The translations under genes and the position numbers were made by a program. A stretch of DNA of 7,492 nucleotides from Gammaproteobacteria bacterium (lineage in GTDB: Bacteria; Pseudomonadota; Gammaproteobacteria; Burkholderiales; Thiobacillaceae): positions 1-7,492 of the forward strand of contig JAHJNP010000222.1 in NCBI GenBank assembly GCA_018820745.1, written 5' to 3'. The notes below the pieces were generated by a model, which was not told where the DNA came from, searched no databases, and was given only the letters and a program-made list of their open reading frames with translations. Below are positions 6,596 through 7,492 of the stretch, one piece after another; position 1 is the first letter of the stretch, and each line of letters begins with the position of its first letter.

Positions 6596-7113
6596 TGCAG
6601 CTCGAAGAACACTACAGTTACCCGTTCCGGGGCGGGCTCTTGAAACACAAGCCTCACCCCACTCGGCGCTTGTGAAACGCTCTGCAACGCCACCGGACCG
6701 CTGCCGTAGTAGTTAAATACGTAACCAGCAAATGGTCGGGTGAAATTGATGGTGAAGTCGAGCCTGCCGTTATCGGTGAGCGAGGATATTTCGGAAGCCT
6801 CAACAATGCGAATTGTGCCGTTGGTTTCAAACGTAACGTGTCCCGCGACAACGTGACTCCGGTTTGTGATAGAGACTAAATCGCTTTTGAGATAGTCAAC
6901 TTTTTCGTCGGTGATTTTCAATAACTGTGCAGTCAATTGGTTAATGTCTGTTTGCTCACTTTCAGACCAAGCAGCTGCGGTCGCGCTGAACACGCCACCT
7001 AATACTGGGGTTGAAGAGAGGACATTAAGCAAGAATCTAACGAGCTTGGTTGTTCGCCTACCCGGCGATTGAGCAATTAGTTTTTCAACGATATCGTTTG
7101 AATCTGTGACCAT
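6541..7113 (-). CDS. Cassette protein with N-terminal hydrophobic segment and phage-tail-fibre-like beta region
   Basis: 190 residues. Residues 24-49 (VRFLLNVLSSTPVLGG, then an Ala-rich stretch) form an amphipathic to hydrophobic segment that could touch or enter a membrane. Residues 50-80 (SEQTDINQL, LLKITDEKVDYLKSDL) look like a short coiled coil. Residues ~90-171 are beta-rich: GHVTFETNGTIRIVEASEIS, then SLTDNGRLDFTINFTRPF (111-128), then a hydrophobic end VTVVFFEL. The middle closely recalls the repeated pattern of phage tail fibre and collar proteins, where a V-x-F-x-x-x-G strand is followed by SSxTDNGxGDYTVNF. Function is unknown; a virion-like or ligand-binding fold used by a host protein is one idea. 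AGGA lies 8 bases before the ATG. From ~residue 174 the tail (NPAFERDAPKAARPSI) is encoded by the attC. Confidence 0.85.
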   Translation of the reverse strand: MVTDSNDIVEKLIAQSPGRRTTKLVRFLLNVLSSTPVLGGVFSATAAAWSESEQTDINQLTAQLLKITDEKVDYLKSDLVSITNRSHVVAGHVTFETNGTIRIVEASEISSLTDNGRLDFTINFTRPFAGYVFNYYGSGPVALQSVSQAPSGVRLVFQEPAPERVTVVFFELQPNPAFERDAPKAARPSI

Positions 7114-7128
7114 CCGTTTATTCCTGCA

Positions 7129-7254
7129 ACCTAACAGTTAATATAGAGACGCATGGGTCCGGACGTTTTTTAATAAAGAGACAGGCATTTTTCTAGTCTA
7201 TCGTCTTGATTCTTATATGGATGTTGGTCCGGCTGTTTCTTTATTACGTTATGC
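7129..7254 (-). other. Large attC-like site opening the visible array (~126 bp)
   Basis: GTTAGGT (7135-7129) fits the core and lies 15 bases before the first visible cassette gene. The other end is GCATAAC (7254-7248), which departs from RYYYAAC at one base. Between them TTAATATAGAGAC (7138-7150) pairs with GTTTCTTTATTA (7235-7246), and CCGGAC (7159-7164) pairs with GTCCGG (7227-7232), nested as expected for an attC. The length recalls the long VCR type. A second copy of the arm, TAATAAAGAGACAG (7171-7184), matches CTGTTTCTTTATTA (7233-7246) at 13 of 14 positions and could form a rival hairpin. It could instead be part of an attI region or another inverted repeat. Confidence 0.6.
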
Positions 7255-7492
7255 AAAAGGAGACTGAGGGCTTCCGGATTATGCTCCTGATTCTTTCCCT
7301 CAACTACTAGGCGCGAACCTCATGGGGTCGACCCACGTCTCCCGCCTGCTCGATCAAGTTTCCGTCGTCTGCGACCAACTTCACTGACTGCTCTTGCCCA
7401 TTAAGCTGACGTGATGCGGGGGTATCAGGACGGGCGGCTTCGGCCGACTAAGAGACGGTCGTCTGTCTCAGTCTGAACTTCCGCTCCTGACC
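7255..7492. other. Unassigned sequence upstream of the visible array
   Basis: No gene can be supported. If 7129-7254 is an attC, this should be the 3' end of another cassette, yet the minus strand has stops in all frames. The best minus-strand piece is a ~46-codon open frame ending RPHEVRA then two TAG codons (near 7306-7311), without an ATG. A second open frame follows it (7319-7170, containing KNQEHNPEALSLLLHN) and reads into the attC-like repeat. A hairpin, GACTAAGAGAC with GTCTCAGTC (7446-7474, one extra pair of bases), lies near the edge. No integrase start is seen on the + strand. It could be a noncoding cassette, a decayed gene or an inserted element. Confidence 0.4.

Larger units (their letters stand above)
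3663..7254 (-). mobile_element. Integron gene-cassette array (five cassettes, six attC-like sites)
   Basis: Five minus-strand genes are each followed immediately by a short imperfect inverted repeat. These repeats have ends that fit the attC cores GTTRRRY and RYYYAAC, exactly or with one mismatch. The gene-attC-gene-attC layout, one promoterless-looking gene per unit, leaders mostly of 3-30 bases after the core, uneven base composition between units and variable attC lengths are the signature of integron cassettes. Transcription runs right to left, so attI and intI would lie beyond the right edge. No integrase is in the window, so this may be the distal part of a sedentary chromosomal integron or an attC cluster lacking an integrase. 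The array ends about 250 bases from a type I secretion operon. Confidence 0.88.

Noticed and set aside
7139..7146. A cassette promoter -10 box (TATATT on the minus strand) before the first visible cassette
   Set aside because: There is no acceptable -35 hexamer at 16-18 bases, and the bases are explained as an arm of the attC-like repeat.
3663..7254. CRISPR array (regularly spaced repeats)
   Set aside because: The repeats are non-identical, of varying length (58-126 bp) and separated by whole genes, as expected of attC sites, not CRISPR repeats.
7170..7319. Minus-strand 49-codon frame containing KNQEHNPEALSLLLHN as a gene
   Set aside because: It has no ATG or GTG, only a late TTG, and overlaps the attC-like repeat. 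It is kept as an observation, not called as a CDS.
7200..7492. Start of an integron integrase gene on the plus strand
   Set aside because: The ATG at 7219 gives only 16 codons before TGA, and no tyrosine-recombinase-like sequence is visible in any frame to the edge.

Overview
The window joins two unlike pieces of DNA from what is probably a GC-rich proteobacterium (beta or gamma; inferred from the type I secretion genes, their base composition and the style of the attC sites; the species cannot be told).

Left part (1-3415, + strand, GC-rich): the end of a type I secretion operon. The ABC exporter of the HlyB/RtxB kind (3-1988) has lost its 5' end to the window edge and carries a degenerate C39-like domain. 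Eleven bases later comes its HlyD-type membrane fusion partner (2000-3415). No RTX substrate or TolC-like outer membrane gene is in view.

Middle (3416-3662): about 250 bases with no convincing gene. It contains one perfect 9-bp inverted repeat (3474-3500) and otherwise unexplained sequence.

Right part (3663-7254, - strand, lower and uneven GC): an integron gene-cassette array. Five genes, all on the minus strand, are separated and bounded by six attC-like recombination sites (58, 60, 64, 87, 87 and about 126 bp). Each site has GTTRRRY / RYYYAAC-type end cores and imperfect internal inverted repeats. In transcription order (right to left) the cassettes encode: a protein with an N-terminal hydrophobic segment and a phage-tail-fibre-like beta region (7113-6541); a membrane-anchored unknown (6518-5910); a small unknown with an ANGSKH motif, starting at TTG (5804-5289); a SEFIR/TIR-like protein with a DUF2314-like C-terminus (5271-4348); and a small alpha-helical protein with a HEPN-like RxxxxH motif (4292-3744). 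No integrase gene is visible. The array therefore either continues past the right edge toward attI/intI or is an integrase-less cluster. Its distal end abuts the secretion operon, and the two are convergent.

Beyond the largest attC (7255-7492) lies sequence I cannot assign. A NADase-type SEFIR/TIR protein, one or two HEPN-like candidates and membrane proteins together suggest a set of anti-phage or stress-response cassettes. That function is inferred from family resemblance only.
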